This document shows, piece after piece, positions 19,660 to 27,830 of a stretch of 64,000 nucleotides of DNA. The notes under the pieces are model-generated. The model searched no databases. It saw only the letters and a program-made list of their open reading frames with translations, and had not been told where the DNA came from. The DNA lies in the NCBI GenBank assembly GCA_021776775.1, contig JAJFFE010000287.1, forward strand, positions 1 to 64,000. The letters run 5' to 3'. The translations under genes and the position numbers were made by a program. The number at the start of each line of letters is the position of its first letter. The stretch's first letter is position 1. The DNA is from Planctomycetota bacterium. GTDB taxonomy: Bacteria > Planctomycetota > UBA8108 > UBA1146 > JAJFFE01.

Positions 19660-19770
19660 CCCGGCGCCGTCAACGGGTGGCCTTGGCCGTCCCGGAGCGG
19701 TAATCTGCGCGCCCAAACACCCACCTCCACGACTCCAATTGAGTCCGGCGTTCAGAGAAGAGTCGCGCGC

Positions 19771-21327
19771 ATGAAGAGGCTGAAAAGTCACGTCCTCGGA
19801 AACTGGCATCTGGCGGACGGTGCGTTCGCGGACATCGTCGACCCGTGTTCGGAAGAGGTCGTCGCTGGCGCCTCGACGGCGGGCATCGACTTCGAAGCGG
19901 TCCTTTCGTTTGCTCGAGAGCAAGGGTCCAGTGCACTCGGAGCAATGACGTTCGCACAGCGCGGCGAGCTTCTGATGGGGCTGTCCAAGGCGCTCCATGC
20001 GCACCGCGACGAACTGATCGAACTTTCCCTCGTCAACACCGGGGCCACCCGCAAAGACGCCAAATTCGATCTCGACGGCGCCAGCGGGACGTTGGCCTTC
20101 TACGCGTATCTTGGCAAGGAGCTGGGCGACAAGCGAACGTTGATCGACGGCGACGGAGTCGCCCTCGGGCGATCCGCGAAGTTCTGGGGGCAGCACGTGC
20201 TACGCCCGCTTTCCGGAGTCGCAGTTCATATCAACGCGTTCAACTTTCCGGCGTGGGGTTTCGCCGAGAAAGCCGCCTGTGCGCTGCTCGCCGGTATGCC
20301 GGTCATCACGAAGCCGGCCACCTCCAGTGCGATGGTCACCGAACGTTGCGTGGAGATCTTGGTCGATTCTGGACTCTTGCCGGACGGCGCCTTCCAGTTC
20401 GTGTGTGGGAGTACCGGCGACCTGTTGTCGCGCCTCGGGTCGCAGGACGTCTTGGCCTTCACCGGTTCGGCCGATACGGCGCTGAAGCTTCGCAGTGGGG
20501 AGAACTTGCTCGCCACGAACGCGCGGGTAAACCTCGAAGCGGACAGTCTCAACGCGGCGGTTCTCGGCCCGGATCTCGATAGCGATAGCGAAGCGTGGGA
20601 CCTGTTCGTGCGCGAGGTCGTTCGAGAAATGACGCAGAAGTCCGGGCAGAAGTGCACGGCGGTTCGGCGAATCTTCGTGCCGGAAGCGCGCCTCGATGAG
20701 ATCCAGGAGTTGTTGATCGAGGGACTCTCCAGTGTGGTCGTGGGTGATCCGCGCGACGGTTCCGTCAACATGGGACCGCTGGCCAATACGCGACAGCTCG
20801 ACGACGCTGTCGCGGGCGTGGCCAAGCTGTCCGCCGAAGCAGACATCGTGTTCGGGACCGGGGCGCGCGTCGACGGCACCGGCGCCGAGCCCAAACGGGG
20901 GTACTACTTCGGGCCGACACTCTTGCGAGCCAAGTCGGCGGACGCCGCCGACGAGATCCACCGACATGAGGTGTTCGGGCCGTGTGCGACGCTCGTTCCC
21001 TACGATGGCGAGGCGAAAACCGCGGCGAGCCTCGTGGCGCGGGCGAACGGCACGTTGGTCACGTCGCTGTACAGTAACGACCTCGAATTCATCGAACGAT
21101 TCGTGGCGGCGGGCGGGTGCTACACCGGACGCATCTACCTCGGATCCGAGAAGATGGCGGCGCAAGCGCCGGGGTCGGGATTGGCGTTGCCGCAGTCACA
21201 GCATGGGGGACCGGGACGTGCCGGTGGGGGCGCCGAACTCGGTGGTCTCGACGGGCTGCGACTCTACATGCAGCGCGTGGCGTTGCAGGGAAGCCGCCAG
21301 ATGATCGACCGGCTGTACGGCGAGTAG
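19771..21327 (+). CDS. Aldehyde dehydrogenase of the PaaZ/BoxD type (3,4-dehydroadipyl-CoA semialdehyde dehydrogenase-like)
   Basis: 518 residues, equal to the stand-alone dehydrogenase part of PaaZ and to BoxD. The N-terminus MKRLKSHVLGNWH, SLVNTGATRKDAKFDLDGA, HINAFNFPAWGFAEK, KPATSSAMVT, the catalytic glutamate region NLEADSLNAAVL and the catalytic cysteine in QKSGQKCTAVRRIFVP are all characteristic. PaaZ oxidises a ring-opened CoA semialdehyde in phenylacetate breakdown; BoxD acts on 3,4-dehydroadipyl-CoA semialdehyde in aerobic benzoate breakdown. The MaoC-like hydratase half of PaaZ is absent. No other paa or box gene is in the window, so the substrate assignment is tentative. Confidence 0.88.
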   Translation: MKRLKSHVLGNWHLADGAFADIVDPCSEEVVAGASTAGIDFEAVLSFAREQGSSALGAMTFAQRGELLMGLSKALHAHRDELIELSLVNTGATRKDAKFDLDGASGTLAFYAYLGKELGDKRTLIDGDGVALGRSAKFWGQHVLRPLSGVAVHINAFNFPAWGFAEKAACALLAGMPVITKPATSSAMVTERCVEILVDSGLLPDGAFQFVCGSTGDLLSRLGSQDVLAFTGSADTALKLRSGENLLATNARVNLEADSLNAAVLGPDLDSDSEAWDLFVREVVREMTQKSGQKCTAVRRIFVPEARLDEIQELLIEGLSSVVVGDPRDGSVNMGPLANTRQLDDAVAGVAKLSAEADIVFGTGARVDGTGAEPKRGYYFGPTLLRAKSADAADEIHRHEVFGPCATLVPYDGEAKTAASLVARANGTLVTSLYSNDLEFIERFVAAGGCYTGRIYLGSEKMAAQAPGSGLALPQSQHGGPGRAGGGAELGGLDGLRLYMQRVALQGSRQMIDRLYGE

Positions 21328-21331
21328 CGCC

Positions 21332-22150
21332 ATGAGCCACACCGTGGCGACGCAGTCGTTTCGAGCGCAGTTTGCGATTGTGGGTGCGTCGAACGTCACC
21401 AAGGGGTTGCGATCGATCGTCAGCGCTATGGCACTCCATACCGGCGGCCCCTTTCGCGCGTGCGTGACAGCCGGCCTGGGGCGCTCCTACGGCCTTGAGA
21501 GTTCCATTCTGGCGCGTGGGCTCCCCTCGATTCACGGGTGCCAGATGTGGGACTGTCTCGACGCGTGGAGGAGCGAGGTACCCGAGCTGCCGTCGTACGC
21601 CCTGGTGGCGGACGTCGGAAACGACGTCGCGTACGGCGTTCCAACGGCCCGGATCGCCCGCTGGTTCGAAACCACCCTACGGCGTCTCGACGCTCTCGGA
21701 TTTCGTGTCGTGACGACCGGACTCCCGCTGCAGAGCTTGCGGGCGCTCGATCCGCTTCGTTTCGCGGTCATGACCGGGCTCCTCTTTCCCGAGCGTCGGC
21801 TCGAGTACGACGAGTCGCTCCACCGAGCGACCGAAGTCGATCGACGCATTCGATCCATCGCAGCCGAACGCGACGTGCCGTGCGGTACGCTGTTGGGATC
21901 GTGGTATGGGCTCGACCCAATTCACATCCTTCGCCGGCACCGAGCGTCCGCGTGGCGAGAATTGACCGCCCCGTGGAGTGACGGAAGCGGGGAGGAGGGG
22001 ATCGGAGCGCGTGGGTCCAAGTCGAACGTGCGGCTGAGACGATCGCCGTACCTGATGCGCCCGGCCGAGTGGACGTGGGCCGGTGAACCTCGGCGAACCC
22101 AGCAGCCCGCCACTCGTCTGAGTGACGGCTCAGAGCTTTGGCTCTGGTGA
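21332..22150 (+). CDS. SGNH/GDSL hydrolase-like protein
   Basis: 272 residues, not assigned to a named family. The pattern is that of an SGNH-type fold: an early strand with a turn (QFAIVGASNVTKGL, where GASN would take the GDS position), ALVADVGNDVAYG (like the GxND block III) and a C-terminal LDPIHILRRHRASAW (like the DxxH block V, giving the catalytic Asp-His pair). There is no signal peptide, so it should be cytoplasmic. It begins 5 bp after the aldehyde dehydrogenase and is probably in the same operon. The nucleophile and substrate are uncertain. Confidence 0.6.
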   Translation: MSHTVATQSFRAQFAIVGASNVTKGLRSIVSAMALHTGGPFRACVTAGLGRSYGLESSILARGLPSIHGCQMWDCLDAWRSEVPELPSYALVADVGNDVAYGVPTARIARWFETTLRRLDALGFRVVTTGLPLQSLRALDPLRFAVMTGLLFPERRLEYDESLHRATEVDRRIRSIAAERDVPCGTLLGSWYGLDPIHILRRHRASAWRELTAPWSDGSGEEGIGARGSKSNVRLRRSPYLMRPAEWTWAGEPRRTQQPATRLSDGSELWLW

Positions 22151-22222
22151 ATGAATCCACGATGACCGTTCGGGCGAGACTGCTCCCGGAGTGTCGACCA
22201 AGAAGAAGCCCGACAAAGAACA

Positions 22223-22255
22223 AGCCCTGCCGACGGTTGGTCCGTCAGCAGGGCT
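22223..22255. terminator. Probable bidirectional intrinsic terminator
   Basis: A strong hairpin between two convergent genes: AGCCCTGC (22223-22230) pairs with GCAGGGCT (22248-22255) and GACGG (22232-22236) pairs with CCGTC (22242-22246), loop TTGGT. Flanks are moderately T-rich in both directions but lack a long T run. Confidence 0.55.
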
Positions 22256-22284
22256 CATTCGTTCTGAATTGTCGCGACTCGTCG

Positions 22285-22977
22285 TTAGCGCCAGCGAATC
22301 AGCATCGTTTTCGGGTCGAACTCCAACTTGACGTTGGTTCCCGAATCAGTCGGCGTTTTCACGAATCGAAGATTCATGTGATCGGCTTCTTCTTCGAGCG
22401 AAATCAGCACGCTGATTTCGTCTTCGACGGCTGACAGGCACGCCGGAACGCCGCGCTCGTCGACCTTGTCGTCACGGTGAGTATGCGCCGCCAGCCAGAT
22501 CTCGGTCTTGAACTCTTCGGCGAGCGACTTGAGACCGCGGGTTTCGGCTTCGCCTCTGCCACCGCTCTCGAAGTCCGGCCAACCTTGGAGTTCGATCAGC
22601 TCCGGAACGAACTGACCGTGATCCCGCAGGAAGCAAAGCGTCTCCCGCAATCGGTCGATCGTGAGTGCTTCGTTGCGGTAGGTGTAGATCTGTTTGTGAC
22701 GCTCGACGGTCAAGTAGTCGGCCTCGTCGCCGAGGTCGAGGCTCTTGACGATCTCTTGGTAGACCTCGTCGTGGTACGCGCGGATATCGCTGACGGACTT
22801 GCCGACGGCGACGTGCAGCGTATTGCGACGATCCATTGCGTGGTCGAGGGCTATCGAGGTCAAGACGGCGGTCTTGCCGGTCCCGTGGCGACTCATGATT
22901 ACGCCGAGGTTGCCGACGCCAAGTCCACCACCGATCGCTCTGTCGAGTACTCGCAACGGGCGATTTGTGTCGATCAC
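22285..22977 (-). CDS. RecA/KaiC-superfamily ATPase
   Basis: About 230 residues with a P-loop (SRHGTGKTAVLT), preceded by the typical KaiC/RAD55 lead-in (RPLRVLDRAIGGGLGVGNLGVIM). The later strand TEIWLAAHTHRDD is in the position of Walker B/sensor. KaiC-like single-domain ATPases bind ATP and act in diverse regulatory roles; the role here is unknown. I prefer GTG 22977, with AGGGG seven bases upstream, placing the gene 37 bp after fusA. The ATG at 23052 would overlap fusA by 38 bp. The position directly downstream of fusA suggests co-transcription. Confidence 0.7.
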   Translation of the reverse strand: MIDTNRPLRVLDRAIGGGLGVGNLGVIMSRHGTGKTAVLTSIALDHAMDRRNTLHVAVGKSVSDIRAYHDEVYQEIVKSLDLGDEADYLTVERHKQIYTYRNEALTIDRLRETLCFLRDHGQFVPELIELQGWPDFESGGRGEAETRGLKSLAEEFKTEIWLAAHTHRDDKVDERGVPACLSAVEDEISVLISLEEEADHMNLRFVKTPTDSGTNVKLEFDPKTMLIRWR

Positions 22978-23014
22978 TTTCGCGCCCCTTTCGCTGAGCA
23001 AGGCTGCACCTTCA

Positions 23015-25093
23015 TCAATTTCCGGCCTCTTTCTCCGCCTTGTAGTTCGCAACGAGCTCTTCTTGGACTTCCCGCGGAGCGGATGCGTAACGGTGGAACT
23101 CCATCGAGAACTCAGCTTTGCCCTGCGTCGATGAACGCAACGATGTAGCGTAGCCGAACATTTCAGCGAGCGGAACCTCCGCCTCGAGACGGACCGTGCC
23201 GTGGCTTTCAGTGGTACCGATCAAGATGCCGCGACGCTGAAGAATGGTCCCACAGATATCTCCCTGGAACTCACTCGGACCCTCGACGCTCACGTTCATG
23301 AGCGGCTCGAGCGCCTGTGGTCCCGCCTTCGAGTAGTACTCGCGGAAACAACCTCGGGCGGTCGCTTGGAATGCCATGTCCGAGGAGTCGACCGCGTGAG
23401 CAGCACCGTCCTTGAGGACAATAGTCAGACCGTCGAGCGGGGCACCAATTTTGGTTCCTTCGCCGAGCATGGCGCGGAAGCCCTTCTCGACCGAGCCGAT
23501 GAACTCTTTCGGAATGTTTCCACCGACGACTTTGTTCTCGAACTCGTACTCGCCGGTTTCCGACGGGCCGAGGGTTCCGATGATACGACCGTACTGGCCC
23601 GAACCACCGGTTTGCTTCTTGTGCGTGAAGTCGAAATCGATCGTCTTGGTGGGACGTTCGCGGTACGCCACTTTCGGCGCTCCGACTTCCACCGCCGCGT
23701 TGAACTCACGCTTCATACGCTCGACATACACTTCTAGGTGAAGCTCACCCATTCCTGAAATGATGGTCTCGTCACCTTCCGTCTTGACGCGGAAGGTCGG
23801 ATCCTCTTTCGAGAACCGCTGAAGCGCTTTCGACATGTTGTCCGTCGCCTTGCGGTCGAGCGGTCTGACCGAGAGGTGAACGACCGGCTCCGGCACGTGC
23901 ATCGACGTCAGTGTCAGAGAGCCACCCTCGGCGCGGAACGTATCGCCGGAAGCGCAATCGACACCGAAGATCGCGACGATGTCGCCGGATCCCGCTCGGT
24001 CGATGTCTTCCATTTTGTCGGAGTGCATCCGCACCAGACGCCCGATCTTGATGCGTTTGCCGGTCCGCGCGTTGACCATGGACTCACCCTTGACGAGGGC
24101 GCCTTGGTACACGCGCAAGTATGTCAGCTGACCGTACGCTCCATCTTCGAGTTTGAAGGCGTACGCGAGCAACGGGTCTTCGTCCTCGTTGGTGATGAGG
24201 ACCTTGGCTTCATCGTTACTCGGATCGAGCGCGTAGTTGGCGACGTCGGACGGACACGGAAGATACCGCACGACAGAGTCGAGAAGAGGCTGCACGCCAC
24301 GGTTCTTGTAGGCTGAACCGAGGAACACCGGGCAGAGACCGAGGCTGATGACACCGTTGCGTACGGCGACGTGAATCATCTCCTCGGTAACGGAATCGTC
24401 CAGCACCGCTTCGAGCAACTCGTCGTTGAAGTCGGAGAGCGCGTCGAGCATGACCTCGCGACGCATATCCGCTTCGTCTTTCATCGACTCCGGGATCTCT
24501 TCGTAGCGAATCTCCTCACCGTTCTCACCGTCGAAGTAGATCGCCCGCATGGCGGCGAGGTCGACGACGCCGGCGAACTCCGCTTCGAGTCCGATCGGCA
24601 GTTGCATCATGACCGCATTGAGCTTGAGCTTCTCGCGAAGGTCATCGGCAATACGATGTGGATTGGCTCCGGTGCGGTCGAGCTTGTTGATGAACGCGAG
24701 CCTCGGAACGTTGTACCGGCGCATCTGGCGGTCGACTGTGATCGACTGGCTCTGCACACCTGCAACACCGCACAGAACGAGGATTGCGCCATCGAGCACG
24801 CGAAGGGAACGCTCGACTTCGATAGTGAAGTCGACGTGACCGGGCGTGTCGATGATGTTGATGTGGTGTTCGTCCCACTCGGTGAACGTCGCGGCCGAGG
24901 CGATTGTGATTCCACGTTCGCGCTCGAGTTCCATCGAGTCCATGGTGGCGCCCACGCCATCCTTGCCCCGCACCTCGTGGATCGCGTGAATGCGGTTCGT
25001 GTAGAACAGGATCCGCTCGGTCAGGGTCGTCTTCCCCGAGTCGATGTGAGCGCTGATCCCAATGTTGCGCATCTTCGAGAGATCGGTAGCCAT
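23015..25093 (-). CDS. fusA: Elongation factor G, spd/mitochondrial EFG1-like type
   Basis: EF-G drives GTP-dependent ribosomal translocation. 692 residues, full length. The G domain shows [16 protein letters not shown] (P-loop), DTPGHVDFT and [12 protein letters not shown]; domain IV/V motifs such as [11 protein letters not shown] and the C-terminal [10 protein letters not shown] follow. The switch I region reads [21 protein letters not shown] instead of the canonical bacterial GAATMDWMEQEQERGITI; this is the version found in spirochaete/planctomycete/delta-proteobacterial spdEFG1 and mitochondrial EFG1. ATG 25093 ([13 protein letters not shown]) is chosen; the frame is open for 71 more codons upstream without similarity. 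It is not next to rpsL/rpsG/tuf, unlike the usual str operon gene. Confidence 0.95.
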   Translation of the reverse strand: MATDLSKMRNIGISAHIDSGKTTLTERILFYTNRIHAIHEVRGKDGVGATMDSMELERERGITIASAATFTEWDEHHINIIDTPGHVDFTIEVERSLRVLDGAILVLCGVAGVQSQSITVDRQMRRYNVPRLAFINKLDRTGANPHRIADDLREKLKLNAVMMQLPIGLEAEFAGVVDLAAMRAIYFDGENGEEIRYEEIPESMKDEADMRREVMLDALSDFNDELLEAVLDDSVTEEMIHVAVRNGVISLGLCPVFLGSAYKNRGVQPLLDSVVRYLPCPSDVANYALDPSNDEAKVLITNEDEDPLLAYAFKLEDGAYGQLTYLRVYQGALVKGESMVNARTGKRIKIGRLVRMHSDKMEDIDRAGSGDIVAIFGVDCASGDTFRAEGGSLTLTSMHVPEPVVHLSVRPLDRKATDNMSKALQRFSKEDPTFRVKTEGDETIISGMGELHLEVYVERMKREFNAAVEVGAPKVAYRERPTKTIDFDFTHKKQTGGSGQYGRIIGTLGPSETGEYEFENKVVGGNIPKEFIGSVEKGFRAMLGEGTKIGAPLDGLTIVLKDGAAHAVDSSDMAFQATARGCFREYYSKAGPQALEPLMNVSVEGPSEFQGDICGTILQRRGILIGTTESHGTVRLEAEVPLAEMFGYATSLRSSTQGKAEFSMEFHRYASAPREVQEELVANYKAEKEAGN

Positions 25094-25461
25094 CGGTTCG
25101 TGTTTCGTTTGACCAGCACTGCCCGAGCTGGAGTTTGTCACGTTCGCCGGACCGGTGTCCGACATAGCGACGACGAAGCAGCGTTGCCACCGACGTCGCG
25201 GAGTAGAAGCCCTTGAGCAACGGTCTCGGCTCGCCGGGAGGTTGATCTCCGGAGAGGGCGAGTCGGTGATCACGGGGAATGAAGGCAGAAATCTAAGCAT
25301 TCCCACCGCTTAGGACTGCCGGTGGGCGCGAAAGGCCGGGAATTCTATCTATTTTTGGTCTGCCGACAACCGTATCGGAGCCGATATTCCAATAAGTTTT
25401 GGTGGGTCCCTATCCAGAGTACACTCTGGCCGTCAATGAACGGCACGAAAGGATTCTGTAC
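25094..25461. other. Divergent intergenic region upstream of fusA and a dockerin protein gene
   Basis: 368 bp holding the promoters of two divergent genes. It is AT-richer near 25340-25400 and contains the 16-bp palindrome listed separately. No small gene was recognised. Confidence 0.45.
25414..25429. promoter_or_regulatory. Perfect 16-bp palindrome, candidate operator
   Basis: CCAGAGT and ACTCTGG flank an AC spacer (CCAGAGT-AC-ACTCTGG), a perfect inverted repeat ending 32 bp before the GTG start at 25462. It overlaps a possible -10 box (TACACT, 25420-25425). Its size and position fit a dimeric repressor site, but the regulator is unknown. Confidence 0.35.
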
Positions 25462-27717
25462 GTGGCGCTGAGATCGACGACTTCGAACGCTGGGGGCGAT
25501 TCTCACAAGTCCCGAATCCGCACGGCCACTTCTCGACCGTGGACCCTATTGATAGGGACTATTCTGGCTGTCTTGTTGGGCCAGTCGGCCCGCGCGGGCG
25601 GCAGCGCCGAGAACGCGGTGGTACTGATCGACCCGACCGATGCGGTTTCGGTCTACGTCGGCCATTACTACCAGGCGGCGCGAAACATCCCCGACTGCAA
25701 CGTGATCTACATCGATCCCGCGGCAGGAGATTGGGCCAGCCATCTCGAGTTTCAACAGGCCGCCTTGCTCGGCACGTTGGAGTCGCGCGGCCTCGACGGG
25801 TTCATCGACTACGTCGTGGTGGCACCGGTCGCCGAGTTCTACGTGCAGGCTCCGCCCGGTCTCATCACCGACGGCTGCTTCCCGGTGAATCGGTTTTCTC
25901 TCTCCAGTGTCTACTCGTTCGCGTTCGTCGGAGATCAGATCTTGAGTGGGGGGCTTCCCTCGAGCTTTCGCAATCACTACTTCTCGTTGTCCAACAGCGC
26001 GGTCGCCTTCGACAGTGAGACTCATTGGAGCTTCGGATCGGCCGTCCGCGACGATTCCGCCCCGCGCTACTTCATCGGGGCCCAACTCGGTTGCACGGCG
26101 CCGCTGGGAAACACGGTCGAAGAGCTGATCGCCATGATCGATCGCTCGGTGGCCGCCGATGCCACCCATCCCGACGGCCGGTTCTACTTCATGCGAACAA
26201 CCGACGCCGCGCGTAGTCTCCCTCGAGATCCGTTCTTCGCGAACGTCGTCTCGGTCATCGGCAATCTCGGAGGCGACGCCGTCTTGTTGGACGCAGTACT
26301 TCCGATCGGTTTCGATGACTGCCTAGGAGTGATGACGGGCTGGGCCACTCCCGACATCGATGGCGCAGACTACACAGTCGTCGACGGAGCGTTCTGCGAT
26401 CACCTCACGAGTTTCGCGGCGACGTTCGATACCGCAAGTCAGACCAAGTTGTCGGAGTGGATCACCAAGGGAGCGAGTGGTTCGGTGGGGGCGGTGGAAG
26501 AGCCGTGCAACTACCCCGGCAAGTTCCCGCACCCGCGGGTGCACGCTTACTACTATCAAGGGGCGAGTCTGGGTGAGGCGGCCATGCGATCGCTCGAGTT
26601 CCTGCCGTTTCAGGGGCTCCTTTACGGTGATCCGTTGACCCGACCGTTTGCGAGTCCTCCGGTGGTGGAGTTGGCCGGAGTACCGGCGAGCGTTGTCTCC
26701 GGCGTCTTCGCGGTGACGCCGTCCGCCGTCAGCAGTACGGGAAGCCCAGTCCAAGGTTTTCAGTTGTACTTGGACGGAAAACCGGTCGGGGACTGGGTCG
26801 CTCCCGGAGAACAGTTCTGGGTGGATACGACGGTTCTCGCCGACGGCCAGCACGAGTTGCGAGTGGTCGCCTACGACGACACTGCGCTGCGTCACCAAGG
26901 GCGAATCGTCACCACGTTCCGGAGTGTCAACCACTCGGTCGGGGTCGATCTGGTCGTCGACGCAACGGCCGGCGACCTGTCGACGTCTTTCGAGTTCACT
27001 GCGACTGCGCTCGGCGTGCCGGAGGAAATTCAGCTGTTGGCGAACGGGCGGGTCGTCGCCGCCGATGTATTCAACCCCGAAACGTGGACGCTGCTCGCGC
27101 ACCACTTGGGGGCGGGCCCGGTTTCGGTGCGGGCCGTGGCGTGGTACGACGACGAGATTCGCGCGGTCAGTGATCCCATCCTGATGGAGATCGAGTTCGA
27201 CAATCCACCGAGTGGGGATCCCGGGAGCAACGCGCCAACCGCTTTTGGCTACACCGTGCAGCTCGAGAACGATGCGCCGGTCCTGCTCGAGCTACCGGCG
27301 GCAGACTCTGACGGATCGACACTGAGCTATGCGGTTCTCACGGGACCGAGTCACGCTTCACTATCCGGCGACGGCCCGTACCGGCTGTTGACTCCCAATC
27401 GTGATCCATGCGGGTCCGATCAGTTCGTGTTTTCGGTGAGCGATGGAGCTTCAACGTCGGCGCCGGTGACGGTGACGATTCGCTACGCCCGCCGACCGTT
27501 CGTTCGAGGAGAGGTGAACGGCGATGGAGTGGTCGACGTGGCCGACGCCATCGCGATTCTCACCCACCTGTTCGTCGGCGGGCCAGCCCCCACGCCGTCC
27601 GAGGCCGGAGACGTCAGTGCAGACGGCGGCATCGACATTGGCGATACCATTGCGCTTCTCGACTATCTCTTCGGAGCCGGTGACCCACCAGCGGCGCCGT
27701 TCCCAACCGTCGGGTGA
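25462..27717 (+). CDS. Secreted TIGR03790-like protein with C-terminal dockerin-like repeats
   Basis: About 751 residues. A long signal peptide (core TLLIGTILAVLLGQSARA) leads into a region resembling the uncharacterised TIGR03790 family: NAVVLIDPTDAVSVYVGHYYQAARNIP at the start and GASGSVGAVEEPCNYPGKFPHPRVH, ASLGEAAMRSL, GLLYGDPLTRPF further on. After it come Ig/cadherin-like segments and a C-terminal pair of dockerin-like loops (VNGDGVVDVADAIAIL and VSADGGIDIGDTIALL). TIGR03790 proteins are reported mainly in genomes with exosortase; here a dockerin tail is present and no PEP-CTERM motif is seen. GTG 25462 is chosen for AAAGGA eight bases upstream; an earlier in-frame start exists at 25399. 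Confidence 0.82.
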   Translation: MALRSTTSNAGGDSHKSRIRTATSRPWTLLIGTILAVLLGQSARAGGSAENAVVLIDPTDAVSVYVGHYYQAARNIPDCNVIYIDPAAGDWASHLEFQQAALLGTLESRGLDGFIDYVVVAPVAEFYVQAPPGLITDGCFPVNRFSLSSVYSFAFVGDQILSGGLPSSFRNHYFSLSNSAVAFDSETHWSFGSAVRDDSAPRYFIGAQLGCTAPLGNTVEELIAMIDRSVAADATHPDGRFYFMRTTDAARSLPRDPFFANVVSVIGNLGGDAVLLDAVLPIGFDDCLGVMTGWATPDIDGADYTVVDGAFCDHLTSFAATFDTASQTKLSEWITKGASGSVGAVEEPCNYPGKFPHPRVHAYYYQGASLGEAAMRSLEFLPFQGLLYGDPLTRPFASPPVVELAGVPASVVSGVFAVTPSAVSSTGSPVQGFQLYLDGKPVGDWVAPGEQFWVDTTVLADGQHELRVVAYDDTALRHQGRIVTTFRSVNHSVGVDLVVDATAGDLSTSFEFTATALGVPEEIQLLANGRVVAADVFNPETWTLLAHHLGAGPVSVRAVAWYDDEIRAVSDPILMEIEFDNPPSGDPGSNAPTAFGYTVQLENDAPVLLELPAADSDGSTLSYAVLTGPSHASLSGDGPYRLLTPNRDPCGSDQFVFSVSDGASTSAPVTVTIRYARRPFVRGEVNGDGVVDVADAIAILTHLFVGGPAPTPSEAGDVSADGGIDIGDTIALLDYLFGAGDPPAAPFPTVG

Positions 27718-27755
27718 CCGTGACCCTTGCTCGCAGTCGTAGCGAAGAGGGGCAC

Positions 27756-27788
27756 AAAAAAAACGCGCGACCGTGGGTCGCGCGTTTT
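27756..27788. terminator. Bidirectional intrinsic terminator
   Basis: CGCGCGACC (27764-27772) pairs perfectly with GGTCGCGCG (27776-27784) around a GTG loop, flanked by eight A on the left and TTTT on the right, so it can terminate both the plus-strand dockerin gene and the convergent minus-strand gene. Confidence 0.82.
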
Positions 27789-27830
27789 CTCCGTGTCGAT
27801 CACGGTGTGCTGAAGTGCGAACGTTATCTC

